The notes beneath the pieces were generated by a model, which saw only the letters and a list, made by a program, of their open reading frames with translations, was not told the DNA's origin and searched no databases. A stretch of DNA of 64,000 nt from Lishizhenia sp965656535. GTDB taxonomy: Bacteria > Bacteroidota > Bacteroidia > Flavobacteriales_D > Crocinitomicaceae. Positions within the stretch are counted from its first letter, which is position 1, and the number at the start of each line of letters is the position of its first letter. The stretch is from assembly GCA_965656535.1 (NCBI GenBank), contig CBFHKX010000002.1:186001-250000 (forward strand), given 5' to 3'. Position numbers and translations under genes: made by a program. Below, piece by piece: positions 1 to 8,242 of this stretch.

Positions 1-219
1 GATTTGTTCTCTGTTTTCAAAAATCTCCTCTAAGTTGTCTGTAGAAGAAGCGAATTCAGCTAACTTTCTTGTCAGTTCTTCTTTCAACTCTACATTTAAC
101 TGATTAGAACGCTTTGCTAACATTACTATAGATTCGTAAATGTTGCTTGTAGATTTTTCTAGATCAAGAGTGTTTCTAGTAATCGTTGTTCTTTCTGCTG
201 TACTGTTTTTAAAGCTCAT
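1..219 (-). CDS. rpoZ: RNA polymerase omega subunit, Bacteroidota type (partial)
   Basis: The gene runs off the left edge, so only the first 73 codons are present. The translation starts MSFKNSTAERTTITRNTLD and continues with NIYESIVMLAKRSNQ and ends in LEEIFENREQI. This matches the Bacteroidota omega/Rpb6-like family, in which the IYESV.I..KR.NQ segment and the final LEE.FEN stretch are conserved. Omega helps assemble and stabilise core RNA polymerase. The ATG lies only two bases after the bamD stop codon, so the two genes should be co-transcribed and probably translationally coupled. The bamD-rpoZ order is common in this phylum. Confidence 0.88.
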   Translation of the reverse strand, partial: MSFKNSTAERTTITRNTLDLEKSTSNIYESIVMLAKRSNQLNVELKEELTRKLAEFASSTDNLEEIFENREQI

Positions 220-221
220 AA

Positions 222-1280
222 TTATACTTTATCCTGTAATTTTCCCAATTCTTTTTCTGCCTTTTGACCTAGGTCGTTTGCCTTTTTCAAATATTCAGAT
301 TCAGGAAATTGGGTTACAAAGTTACGATATCTTTCTAATGTATCTTCAAGATAGATGATTTTTTTAGCTTTCGAGTTGAGTTGGGCTTTATCATAGGCTC
401 TCAAAAGCTCAAAATATGCCTGTTTTTCGTCTACTAACAAAAGTTGTTCTCCGGCTTTTTCGTAATAACTTTGTATACGTTTAAGGTAATCAGATTCTTT
501 GTACTTATTTGAAAATATGGTGTAATATTCTAACACTTTTTCAAAACGTTCTTTTTGTTTTGAAAAAATACTTTTGGTAGCTAAGATATACAAGTTTTTC
601 ATCCTTACATATTGTATTTCCTCGGCATATTTACTTTGCGGATAAAGCTCTAAAAACGTAGTTGCAGAAGCATCAGCAGCTTTGTATCTTTCCATTCTGC
701 TGTAAAGCATAACAGAATTATACTCTTTCGTTTCTATTTTGTAGCGCAATTTATCCATGTACTGGTTGCAGGAGTCTACCAACTTACTTTCTGGGTAGCG
801 ATCAACAAAGAGCTGAAAATCATTGATAGCAATTTCTGTTTCTTCCTGATCCAAAGATTCTTCAGGAGATAGTTTTACAGAACACATTGCTGTCATAAAC
901 AAACACTCTTCTGCCTTTGTGCTGAAAGGAAAACGGGCAACAAAATTATTGTAATAGTAACCAGCTAAATAATAATCGCCAGCAGCATAATAACATTGCG
1001 CCATCCTATAATAACTCAATTCTCCTTTTCCATCTCTCGGAAAACGTTGATAAATTTGCTCGTAAAGTGTGATTGCTCTGCCGTATTGTGCAAACCCTTT
1101 TTCAACTAATTCCCCTTCTTTTAATTTTCTTTTAGAAACGGCTTCTTCGTATAAGGCTTCAGCTTTGGCTAACTTTTGGTCATAATCGTCTCCTTTAACA
1201 ATTTGGTTAAAATCAGAGCAAGAAGTGAACACCAAAAGTATTAGTGTAGTAAGCGTAAAAATTATTTTCTGCGTATTCAT
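222..1280 (-). CDS. bamD: Outer membrane assembly lipoprotein BamD
   Basis: 352 residues. The N-terminus is a lipoprotein signal ending in VFTSC with the lipidated cysteine at position 21. The rest is a series of TPR-like helical hairpins; YYRMAQCYYAAGDYYLAGYY and later RFP/RYPES motifs are typical of the YfiO/BamD family. BamD is the essential lipoprotein partner of BamA in inserting beta-barrel proteins into the outer membrane. The protein is longer than the enterobacterial version because of extra C-terminal repeats. It is followed at once by rpoZ on the same strand and is divergent from uvrB. A near-leaderless promoter lies just upstream. Confidence 0.9.
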   Translation of the reverse strand: MNTQKIIFTLTTLILLVFTSCSDFNQIVKGDDYDQKLAKAEALYEEAVSKRKLKEGELVEKGFAQYGRAITLYEQIYQRFPRDGKGELSYYRMAQCYYAAGDYYLAGYYYNNFVARFPFSTKAEECLFMTAMCSVKLSPEESLDQEETEIAINDFQLFVDRYPESKLVDSCNQYMDKLRYKIETKEYNSVMLYSRMERYKAADASATTFLELYPQSKYAEEIQYVRMKNLYILATKSIFSKQKERFEKVLEYYTIFSNKYKESDYLKRIQSYYEKAGEQLLLVDEKQAYFELLRAYDKAQLNSKAKKIIYLEDTLERYRNFVTQFPESEYLKKANDLGQKAEKELGKLQDKV

Positions 1281-1286
1281 TGCTTA

Positions 1287-1294
1287 CAAAAATA
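1287..1294 (-). promoter_or_regulatory. -7 promoter element of bamD
   Basis: On the minus strand this reads TATTTTTG, a perfect TAnnTTTG box. Only six bases separate it from the bamD ATG, so the transcript would have almost no leader. No clear -33 TTG was found at the usual distance. Confidence 0.55.
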
Positions 1295-1391
1295 AGAGTT
1301 TATCTTGTTAAGTAACGTTAATATTAAATCGGATGTTGTTTGCACTGAACTTATTTCGTTTTTTGCTGTTCAAATTGGAGGATGTAAATTC

Positions 1392-1399
1392 TATATTTG
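1392..1399 (+). promoter_or_regulatory. -7 promoter element of uvrB
   Basis: TATATTTG matches the Bacteroidota TAnnTTTG consensus and sits 19 bases before the chosen uvrB ATG. The nearest upstream TTTTG (1361-1365) is 26 bases away, slightly further than usual. The box supports starting uvrB at 1419 rather than at an upstream in-frame codon. Confidence 0.55.
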
Positions 1400-1418
1400 T
1401 AAAGTAAATACAGTTGTA

Positions 1419-3440
1419 ATGGATTTTAAATTAGTTTCAGATTTTAAGCCTACCGGAGATCAACCACAAGCTATTAAAAAGCTAGTGGAAGGGATGAATG
1501 AGGGTGCACACCATCAAACACTTCTTGGGGTTACGGGATCAGGAAAAACATTTACCATGGCAAATGTTATTGCAGAAACAAACCGACCAACTTTAATTTT
1601 ATCGCATAATAAAACGCTTGCTGCACAGTTATATGGAGAATTTAAACAGTTTTTTCCAGAAAATGCGGTAGAGTATTTTGTTTCTTATTACGATTACTAC
1701 CAACCCGAAGCATATTTGCCAACTACGGATACATTTATTGAAAAAGACCTTCAAATAAATGATGAGATTGAGAAATTAAGACTATCGGCAACCTCATCTT
1801 TATTATCGGGAAGGAGAGATGTTATTGTAGTTTCATCTGTTTCGTGTATTTACGGGATGGGAAACCCAAACGAATTTGCTTCTAGTATTTTAGATGTACG
1901 TGTGGGCGACGTGGTTTCTAGAAATAAATTTCTGTTTAAACTAGTTGAGAGTTTATACGCTAGAACTACAGCTGAGTTTAAACGCGGTAGTTTTAGAGTT
2001 CAGGGAGATGTTGTAGATATCTACCTCGCCTATGCAGATCATGCACTGCGTATTGAGTTCTGGGGAGATGAAATAGAGAAAATTGCTGCAATTGATCCTG
2101 AGAATAGTACAGAAATTGAAAGCTATGAGCAAATTAAAATTTATCCGGCAAATATTTTTGTGAGTTCGCCCGATGCAGTAAAAGAAGCCATTTTTCAGAT
2201 CCAAGACGATTTAACAATTCAAGTAGATGCGTTTAATAATCGGAAAATGCCTTTAGAAGCAAAACGATTGGAAGAGCGTACTACTTTTGATATGGAAATG
2301 ATGCGAGAACTGGGCTATTGCTCAGGAATCGAAAATTATTCGCGCTACTTTGATAAAAGAAAACCAGGCTCAAGGCCTTTCTGTTTACTCGACTATTTTC
2401 CAGATGATTTTATGATGATGGTAGATGAGAGTCATGTTACCGTGCCTCAGATTAGAGCAATGTACGGAGGAGATAGAGCACGTAAAATCAATTTAGTAGA
2501 GTATGGGTTCAGACTTCAGGCTGCTATGGATAACCGACCACTAAAATTTGACGAGTTTGAAGGCTTGCAAGGTCAAACTTTATACGTTTCTGCTACACCC
2601 GCAGAATACGAGTTAGAGAAATCAGAAGGTGTTGTGGTTGAGCAAGTTATTCGGCCAACAGGATTGTTAGATCCAATCATTGAAGTGCGACCAAGTTTGA
2701 ATCAAATAGACGACTTAATAGAAGAAATACATAAGCGTTCTGCCGTAAATGAACGTGTGCTTTGTACTACACTCACAAAAAGAATGGCAGAAGAACTCCA
2801 AAAATATCTCGATAGAATGGGAGTGAAGTGTAATTATATCCATTCTGACGTAAAAACTATAGACAGAGTAAACATCCTTAGGAATTTGAGGCTGGGCGAG
2901 TTTGATGTATTGATTGGCGTTAACCTCTTAAGAGAAGGTTTGGATTTACCAGAAGTTAGTTTAGTTGCCATTTTAGATGCCGACAAAGAAGGGTTCTTAC
3001 GCGATGAAAGATCTTTGGTTCAAACAGCGGGTAGAGCAGCCAGAAATACAAACGGAATGGTAATTATGTATGCAGATAAAATTACCGACTCCATGCAAAA
3101 AACAATAGACGAAACCGCTAGAAGACGAAGTATACAAGAAGCATACAACACAGCACACGGTATTACTCCGAAAAACATTATTCGTTCGCATGAGCAAATT
3201 CTCAAACAAACTAAGGTTGCAGATGGCGACGGATCTAATCCATACACAGCTAACGAAGACAATATTGAAGCTGGAATTGCTGCTGATCCAGTGGTGCAAA
3301 TGATGAGTCAAGAAGAGCTAGAAAAAACAATTAAGGCTACTCGAAAGAAAATGGAAAAAGCTGCAAAATCTTTAGATTTTATAGAAGCTGCAAGATTGCG
3401 TGATGAAATGTTCGCCTTAGAGAGGTTGAAGAAGGATTAA
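1419..3440 (+). CDS. uvrB: Excinuclease ABC subunit B
   Basis: 673 residues from the ATG giving MDFKLVSDFKPTGDQ, the usual UvrB start. The open frame extends 38 codons further upstream, but that part is not UvrB-like and contains the promoter. Visible features are Walker A GVTGSGKT (residues 37-44), the beta-hairpin segment YYDYYQPEAY near residue 90 that clamps damaged DNA, helicase motifs in the second half (ATPAEYE, NLLREGLDLPEV, QTAGRAAR) and a C-terminal UVR domain (last ~35 residues) that contacts UvrC. UvrB is the central helicase-like protein of nucleotide excision repair. It is a single gene, divergent from bamD. Confidence 0.97.
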   Translation: MDFKLVSDFKPTGDQPQAIKKLVEGMNEGAHHQTLLGVTGSGKTFTMANVIAETNRPTLILSHNKTLAAQLYGEFKQFFPENAVEYFVSYYDYYQPEAYLPTTDTFIEKDLQINDEIEKLRLSATSSLLSGRRDVIVVSSVSCIYGMGNPNEFASSILDVRVGDVVSRNKFLFKLVESLYARTTAEFKRGSFRVQGDVVDIYLAYADHALRIEFWGDEIEKIAAIDPENSTEIESYEQIKIYPANIFVSSPDAVKEAIFQIQDDLTIQVDAFNNRKMPLEAKRLEERTTFDMEMMRELGYCSGIENYSRYFDKRKPGSRPFCLLDYFPDDFMMMVDESHVTVPQIRAMYGGDRARKINLVEYGFRLQAAMDNRPLKFDEFEGLQGQTLYVSATPAEYELEKSEGVVVEQVIRPTGLLDPIIEVRPSLNQIDDLIEEIHKRSAVNERVLCTTLTKRMAEELQKYLDRMGVKCNYIHSDVKTIDRVNILRNLRLGEFDVLIGVNLLREGLDLPEVSLVAILDADKEGFLRDERSLVQTAGRAARNTNGMVIMYADKITDSMQKTIDETARRRSIQEAYNTAHGITPKNIIRSHEQILKQTKVADGDGSNPYTANEDNIEAGIAADPVVQMMSQEELEKTIKATRKKMEKAAKSLDFIEAARLRDEMFALERLKKD

Positions 3441-3544
3441 GTGTTCTCTTTTTGGAGTTGGATTTCAATACATCACGATTTACTTCGCGATACTTAGTCC
3501 GCAGATTTTCATGATTATGAAATTAACTTAGTCTAAAATCAAAA

Positions 3545-4309
3545 TCATCTCACAAATACCCAATCATTTTCGGTAGACAAACTTTCGTTGTAAGAATATC
3601 CATCAACGTTGTAGCCTTTTAGATCTTCTGCGTTTTGGTAGTTGTTTTTTATGATATCTCTCGCCATTGCACCTCTAGCGTGTTTAGCATACATCATTAC
3701 TACCTTGTATTGGTCTCCTTTTAACTCTTTAAAAGTTGGAGTAATAATTCTGGGTTTTATTGTTTTTTTATCTACAGCTTTAAAATATTCGTTGGAAGCT
3801 AAGTTTATTATTACTTCATTTTCTTTCGTTTCAGTATTGAGCGACTTTGCAATTTTATCTCCCCAGTACTGATAAAGGTTTTTAGTTTTCGGTGTGATAT
3901 CCCAACGTGTGCCCATCTCTAAACGATAAGGATACATAAGGTCTAAAGGCTTTAGTAAACCGTATAATCCAGATAATATTCTTAAATCGTTTTGCGCTTT
4001 CTGAAGTTCCGTTTGTGTTAATGTTTCAACTTCAAGTCCTTTATAAACTTCTCCTGTAAAAGCAAAAGAAGCAGGTATAGCTACCTCTGATATTTCTGTT
4101 GGACTCACCCAGTTTTGATAACGTTCATAGTTTAGATCGGCCAATTGAGGAGATAAATGCATTAACTCAGCAATTTTCTTGGCACTCAATTTACCCATTT
4201 TTTTGGCCAGATAATTCGCATCTTCAATAAAGGTAGCTACCGAAATTTCTGGTGTTTCGAAGTTACGAGAGAAGTCTAACGATTTTGCTGGAGATAAAAG
4301 AATTTTCAT
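3545..4309 (-). CDS. yaaA: Peroxide stress protein YaaA (DUF328/UPF0246)
   Basis: 254 residues, close to the E. coli length of 258. It begins MKILLSPAKSLDF, the hallmark of the family, and contains the conserved LSGLYGLLKPLDLMYPYRLEM and a late MMYAKHARGAMARDII segment. In E. coli YaaA binds DNA, lowers free intracellular iron and protects against hydrogen peroxide. It is convergent with uvrB and has its own TATTTTTG box on the minus strand at 4331-4338. No operon partner is evident. Confidence 0.93.
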   Translation of the reverse strand: MKILLSPAKSLDFSRNFETPEISVATFIEDANYLAKKMGKLSAKKIAELMHLSPQLADLNYERYQNWVSPTEISEVAIPASFAFTGEVYKGLEVETLTQTELQKAQNDLRILSGLYGLLKPLDLMYPYRLEMGTRWDITPKTKNLYQYWGDKIAKSLNTETKENEVIINLASNEYFKAVDKKTIKPRIITPTFKELKGDQYKVVMMYAKHARGAMARDIIKNNYQNAEDLKGYNVDGYSYNESLSTENDWVFVR

Positions 4310-4330
4310 GTGTTACCAATTTTATGCCTA

Positions 4331-4338
4331 CAAAAATA
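4331..4338 (-). promoter_or_regulatory. -7 promoter element of yaaA
   Basis: On the minus strand this reads TATTTTTG, a perfect TAnnTTTG box, 21 bases before the yaaA ATG. Confidence 0.5.
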
Positions 4339-4559
4339 ATAAGTCGATTGATTTTCTGAGTGTCTTTCTGTTTTAATTCTTTGCTAAAGTCTAGAGAGGA
4401 CTTTGAATAGAGTTTTTTATTTTTTAGCGAAGATAATTCTGTAGTTGGCTTCGGCTTTATGTCGACTTTTGCTTTAATTTCATCACTAAACTTTATACAA
4501 AGATACTCACTTTGAATTTAGCACTAAAACCGCTATTATTTTTATACGTTGTTACCAGC
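4339..4559. other. Intergenic segment with one attC-like arm
   Basis: I see no gene here. On the plus strand the right end reads TATACGTTGTTACCAGC (4544-4560), very like the right ends of the palindromic elements at 12499-12693 (TATACGTTGTTGTAGCC) and 34660-34753 (TATCCGTTGTTAGCA). As at those sites, it lies at the 3' end of a minus-strand gene, here the rhodanese remnant. I could not find a convincing matching left arm, so it may be a decayed element. Confidence 0.35.
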
Positions 4560-4811
4560 TTTTTTTCTATCCAACCTAGTGTTCCACCACAGAGCCAAAT
4601 AGCATTATACTTGTTTAATTTCAATATTTCTGATGATTTAATTGACCTACCACCCCCCTTTTCCGCAAGCAGTTACATAAAGTTCGTCTAAGGGAAGTTC
4701 TTTAATTCTGCTTTCAAGTTCACTAACTGGAATATGAATAGAATTGACGATATGCCCAGTTTCTCGTTCTTCTTTAGTTCTTACATCAATGATTGTATAA
4801 TTTTTCTTTTT
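4560..4811 (-). pseudogene. Broken rhodanese (sulfurtransferase) domain
   Basis: On the minus strand, starting directly after the MFS stop codon and in the same frame, the translation reads KKKNYTIIDVRTKEERETGH, then VNSIHIPVSEL and the active-site loop CGKGG, followed by W and a stop. Removing one G from the run of six at 4653-4658 restores CGKGGGRS and then ILKLNKYNAIWLCGGTLGW, a complete rhodanese C-terminal half. The N-terminal ~15 residues and any ATG are missing. Either the rhodanese was once fused to the transporter and has been cut off by a TAA, or it is a truncated separate gene. A sequencing error in the G run is possible. Confidence 0.75.
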
Positions 4812-6041
4812 TTAAATATCTTGCTTTGAAATACAACTCTTCTTAGTTTTCATTCGTGCTTTGATGATAATTGCAGATATTAAGGTAAGTACTCCAATAA
4901 ACACAATTGAACTATTTATGTTATAGGCATCTGCTATTAAACTTGATAATACTGCTCCAATTGCATAACCTAAATCTCTCCATAATCTAAAGATTCCAAT
5001 ACTTTTTGTTCTATCTATTGGATTTGTGTTTTCAGCAATAGACGCTAAAAAAGTAGGGTAAACCATTGCTGTTCCCCAACCTAAAATTGAAGATAGAATA
5101 ATATACTGAGACATACTATTAGCAAAAACAAATAGTAAAAGCGTAATGGCTTGTAAGAGCATACCCCAAAACAACATTTCTTTTTTAGGATATTTATCAG
5201 CCATTTTTCCTGTAAATAATTGTCCTATTCCCCATACGGCAGGATATATTGCTGTAATTATTCCTATTTGCTCTATAGTGAAGTTTTTACTTGCTAATAA
5301 TAATGGAAAAATACCCCAAACCAGTCCGTCATTAAGGTTGTTAATTAATCCTGCTTGTGAAACAGAGCCTAAGTTTTTGTTTTTCCAAGTTGTATCCAGA
5401 AAAATATTTTTTAACAAAGGAACGGCACTCGATTTTGATTCTTTAGCTACGTGATGTTTAGTGTCTTTAATAAAAAAGATACTAAAGATTAAACCTAATA
5501 TGACTAGAATAATTCCAATATAGAAAGGGTAAGGTCTTAAACCGTGTAAACTAGCAATCCAACCTGTTAAAAAGGCTACAATTGCGACCGACGAGTAACC
5601 TGCAAATTCATTTAGTCCCATTGCAAAACCACGTTGCTTATCTCCAACTAAATCAATTTTCATCACAACTGTACTACTCCAAGCTAAACCTTGATTAATC
5701 CCTAATAAAATATTGGCAATTATTATCCAGTTCCAAGTAGATGCAAACATTAATATAAAAGGAATTGGTGTTCCAATTATCCAACCTAGGATTAATAGTT
5801 TCTTTCTACCATATTTATTTGCTAATGCACCTGCAAAATAATTGGCCAATGCTTTGGTAATACCAAAAACAACAATGAATGATAATATTGCTGCTTTTAC
5901 AACTAATCCAAATTCTTTCTCGGCTATTTCAGGAAGAATGGAACGTTCTAAACCAACCATGCCTCCAACAAAAGCATTTACAATAACCAGTAATGTAAAT
6001 TGTTTCCAATTTTCTTTTAGCCCTAACTTTATATTATCCAT
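4812..6041 (-). CDS. MFS transporter
   Basis: 409 residues with about 12 hydrophobic segments in two halves. The loop after the second helix reads ANKYGRKKLLILGW (MFS motif A form) and the equivalent second-half loop is TGKMADKYPKKEM. This is a major facilitator superfamily permease of the inner membrane; the substrate cannot be told from sequence. It is followed in frame by a rhodanese remnant and preceded by the remains of a Crp/Fnr regulator, so an ancestral regulator-transporter-sulfurtransferase cluster is likely. The frame carries no internal lesion. Confidence 0.85.
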   Translation of the reverse strand: MDNIKLGLKENWKQFTLLVIVNAFVGGMVGLERSILPEIAEKEFGLVVKAAILSFIVVFGITKALANYFAGALANKYGRKKLLILGWIIGTPIPFILMFASTWNWIIIANILLGINQGLAWSSTVVMKIDLVGDKQRGFAMGLNEFAGYSSVAIVAFLTGWIASLHGLRPYPFYIGIILVILGLIFSIFFIKDTKHHVAKESKSSAVPLLKNIFLDTTWKNKNLGSVSQAGLINNLNDGLVWGIFPLLLASKNFTIEQIGIITAIYPAVWGIGQLFTGKMADKYPKKEMLFWGMLLQAITLLLFVFANSMSQYIILSSILGWGTAMVYPTFLASIAENTNPIDRTKSIGIFRLWRDLGYAIGAVLSSLIADAYNINSSIVFIGVLTLISAIIIKARMKTKKSCISKQDI

Positions 6042-6105
6042 ATTCTTTGATTTATTACAAAAGTCAGGAATAATAAAAAGAAAATACTTTACAAGTGTTA
6101 AATAA

Positions 6106-6522
6106 TTACTTTTTTGCTCTGATTCTACTCAGACTCACTTGTGTGATTCCTAAATAAGAAGCAATAATCGTTAATGGTACTCTTAGGGTAGTTTGTCTGG
6201 ATTGATTTAATAAGTTATGATAATGTTCTTCTGCTGTATGAAATTGAATACTTTCAACTCTGTTAACTAATTCTACATAAGCATTTTCATATATCTTCCT
6301 AAACAATCGGTCAATATCAGGATGCTTATCATATAAATCAAATAGTTTGGAGGAATTAATGGCAATTAACTCTGAATTCTCAATTGCTTTAATTCCTTTA
6401 CGGGAAGGTTTGGTTTTGAATAAACTATCTGCTCTTGCAACAATTCAATTTTCAAATTCAAAACTTTCTATTATTTCAATGTCCTCTTTAAAATAATAGA
6501 TGGATAACATCCCATTTTTTGG
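6106..6522 (-). pseudogene. Crp/Fnr-family regulator, truncated and nonsense-mutated
   Basis: The C-terminal part (VPLTIIASYLGITQVSLSRI) is the Crp/Fnr winged helix-turn-helix recognition region. In the same frame upstream, the cNMP-binding half is recognisable from KNGMLSIYYFKED to FESFEFEN, but the frame is broken by a TGA at 6445-6447 exactly where the family usually has tryptophan (FEN-W-). This looks like a TGG to TGA change. Beyond about 6522 the reading frame no longer resembles the family, so the first ~60 residues are missing too. It lies just upstream of the MFS gene, which it may once have controlled. Confidence 0.75.
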
Positions 6523-6699
6523 GCGCTCAAAGCTTCCAGAGAATTGAGAGTAGTTGAATGAATTGAGTAGTGTTGGTTGAGGGTAGGGTTTAATTAACGA
6601 GAAATGCCCAAAGGCTATATTCAAAATTATTTTAACTTTGTGTGAATTAAAATGAGTGGTAAAAAAGAATATCTCAAACATAATTGGTCTCTGTGGGTC
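6523..6699. other. Non-coding or decayed segment
   Basis: An open minus-strand frame covers part of this stretch but has no recognisable protein character. A small hairpin, GGGTCT...AGACCC (6695-6714), sits at its right edge. It looks like junction sequence between the remains of two genes. Confidence 0.35.
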
Positions 6700-6810
6700 T
6701 CATGCCGAAGACCCGAAGAGGTAAAACTCAACAATTGAATCTTGGCTTCGACAAACCCATGACAAACATAGGCAAAACAGAAGTATTCCAAAAAGTTTTA
6801 TTTTTCTCAT
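6700..6810 (-). pseudogene. Signal-peptide fragment of a lost secreted protein
   Basis: A 36-codon minus-strand frame begins MRKIKLFGILLFCLCLSW and continues to a plausible signal-peptidase site (CRSQD) before stopping. The leader is typical of exported Bacteroidota proteins, but only about ten residues follow it. The likeliest reading is the 5' end of a secreted-protein gene whose body has been deleted. Confidence 0.4.
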
Positions 6811-7004
6811 AAACAACTAATTATTAGTAAACTTAATTATTAATTCTGGTTTCCACAAAGTAGAATACAAGGGTCTTGCTACACTGTGTTTTAATGCAGT
6901 TTAGGTTTTTTCAACAATTGTTATTTAACTTTTTTCAAATAAATATATTCTTCAGAGCCCCAACTGCTATTACTAATGTAAACAGTAACAAGTCTTAAAA
7001 TTAA

Positions 7005-7508
7005 TTATGTTTCATTTGAAAATACTGTCCATTTTCCATTGTACTCATCTTGATTATTTACAATAGATGGAAAGTAATTGAAGAGGGTATCATTCAAATT
7101 TATTTCTAATTTTTTAATTAGATCAACTCCACTAAAGGTTTTTGAGCAATTGAAGTGTTTTTTCCTCTGAATACTAGACTGAGCCAACCCTTCTTCAGTA
7201 ACAGTTTCATTATACTCATTACCAGTCTTTAATTGAAAGATTTGATCAACACAATTGGGTCCACTGCACCAAGAATTTGATTCAGAGAACATAACTTGAT
7301 ATTCTGCAGAGCTATCAATTTGCATTTTTACATTTCCAGACTCAAAGAATACATGACTTAAACTATCTATGTCATAATAATTGAATGTACAGTCGTATTT
7401 TCGGTTTGCTTCAGTTTGAAGGGTATCATAGAATTCTTGCCCATTGACTGAAGTAACTGTAGCGGTCAAAAATGTCATCAAAATAATTTTACCAATCCTC
7501 TTGTTCAT
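7005..7508 (-). CDS. Secreted hypothetical protein, possibly C-terminally truncated
   Basis: 167 residues. The N-terminus MNKRIGKIILMTFLTATVTS is a signal peptide with a likely cleavage after VNGQ. The mature part has a CSGPNC pair and a later cysteine but no family I recognise. The stop is TAA at 7005-7007. After it the same frame continues without interruption to 6921 and reads LILRLVTVYISNSSWGSEEY then IYLKKVK and stop, which looks like real protein. The gene may therefore carry a recent nonsense mutation. Its ATG overlaps the end of the upstream DUF4468 gene by 20 bases, suggesting translational coupling. Confidence 0.6.
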   Translation of the reverse strand: MNKRIGKIILMTFLTATVTSVNGQEFYDTLQTEANRKYDCTFNYYDIDSLSHVFFESGNVKMQIDSSAEYQVMFSESNSWCSGPNCVDQIFQLKTGNEYNETVTEEGLAQSSIQRKKHFNCSKTFSGVDLIKKLEINLNDTLFNYFPSIVNNQDEYNGKWTVFSNET

Positions 7509-8100
7509 CTGATATGTAAGAATTTAGTGAATTTAATATCGAGTTAATTCTTTTATCAATATAACTTTTCACAATTCGATTGAAGGTTTTTTCGTACTCA
7601 ATCCATTTCTTCCTATTAGAATCGATAACATCAAAATGTTTTATCCCAGAAATAAATGTTTTCGTGTACCAGCTGTGGAAACCTCTAAAGAGGTAAGTGT
7701 GAAATTTTCTAAGGAATATTTATATCGACCCTGTCGAAATTCAACTATTATTTTAAAATCTAAAATATTATTTGAGTATTCTTGGTTGTAATGAAAACCA
7801 TCTCCTTCAGGGTGTAAACTGAAAGCTGTGTCGAGTATTAGATGCCCTGTGGCAATTAATCTTAGGTTGACTGAATCATCTGTTACGGTCATATTGTCAC
7901 TAGTCTTTAGGTTAGTAAGTATCCAAGTTCTGGCTTTTTTATAAGCTTCTCTTTCAGTCAAATTTTCAAATGATACAACGTCAGAATACTGTACTTCTCC
8001 TGTTTTTTTCGTCAATTTGGTATTGTCCAAACGCAGTAAATGGTACGAATTGAAATATTAAAGCTAGGATTATTAAAAGAATTTTCATGTTTTTTTTCAT
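7489..8100 (-). pseudogene. Exported DUF4468-like protein with two frameshifts
   Basis: The gene starts MKKNMKILLIILALIFQF (signal peptide, cleavage near AFGQ), then YQIDEK. A run of seven A residues (8003-8009) shifts the frame; with six A residues it would read QIDEKTGEVQYSDVV and join the long central frame, which has the DUF4468 pattern (EREAYKKARTWILTNL). A second shift near 7666 (VSTAG then YTKTFISGIKHF) is needed to reach a third open frame that ends DSNRKKWIEYEKTF through SYISDEQEDW and a stop at 7489. The members I recall have the same order: signal peptide, TBP-like fold, and a charged helical tail with W-x-EYE. Both lesions could be sequencing errors. Confidence 0.7.
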
Positions 8101-8103
8101 TGT

Positions 8104-8235
8104 ACATAACGGTTCTCGGCTATGAGTAGTTGCGTGAGTTAGCACTTAACTTTGCAAGTGCAAACCAAACTAAAAATCCGCGAGGATTTTCAGAAGTAGG
8201 CGAGAACAAGCAATTACTTATAGCCATTGTTGGGT
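8104..8235. repeat. attC-like imperfect palindrome A
   Basis: Inner arms GGCTATGAGTAGTTGC (8118-8133) and GCAATTACTTATAGCC (8210-8225) are inverted copies with two mismatches. A second pair, GTTCTC (8112-8117) and GAGAAC (8202-8207), also fits. The ends are ACATAAC (8104-8110) and GTTGGGT (8229-8235); the right end matches the integron consensus GTTRRRY. It lies seven bases beyond the 3' end of the ParE-like toxin gene, as an attC lies after a cassette gene. Confidence 0.6.
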
Positions 8236-8242
8236 GTAGTTT

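Noticed and set aside
1305..1418. Upstream extension of uvrB
   Set aside because: The extra 38 residues are not UvrB-like and the perfect -7 box lies inside them.
6695..6714. GGGTCT hairpin as a terminator
   Set aside because: No T run follows on either strand, and it lies in decayed sequence.
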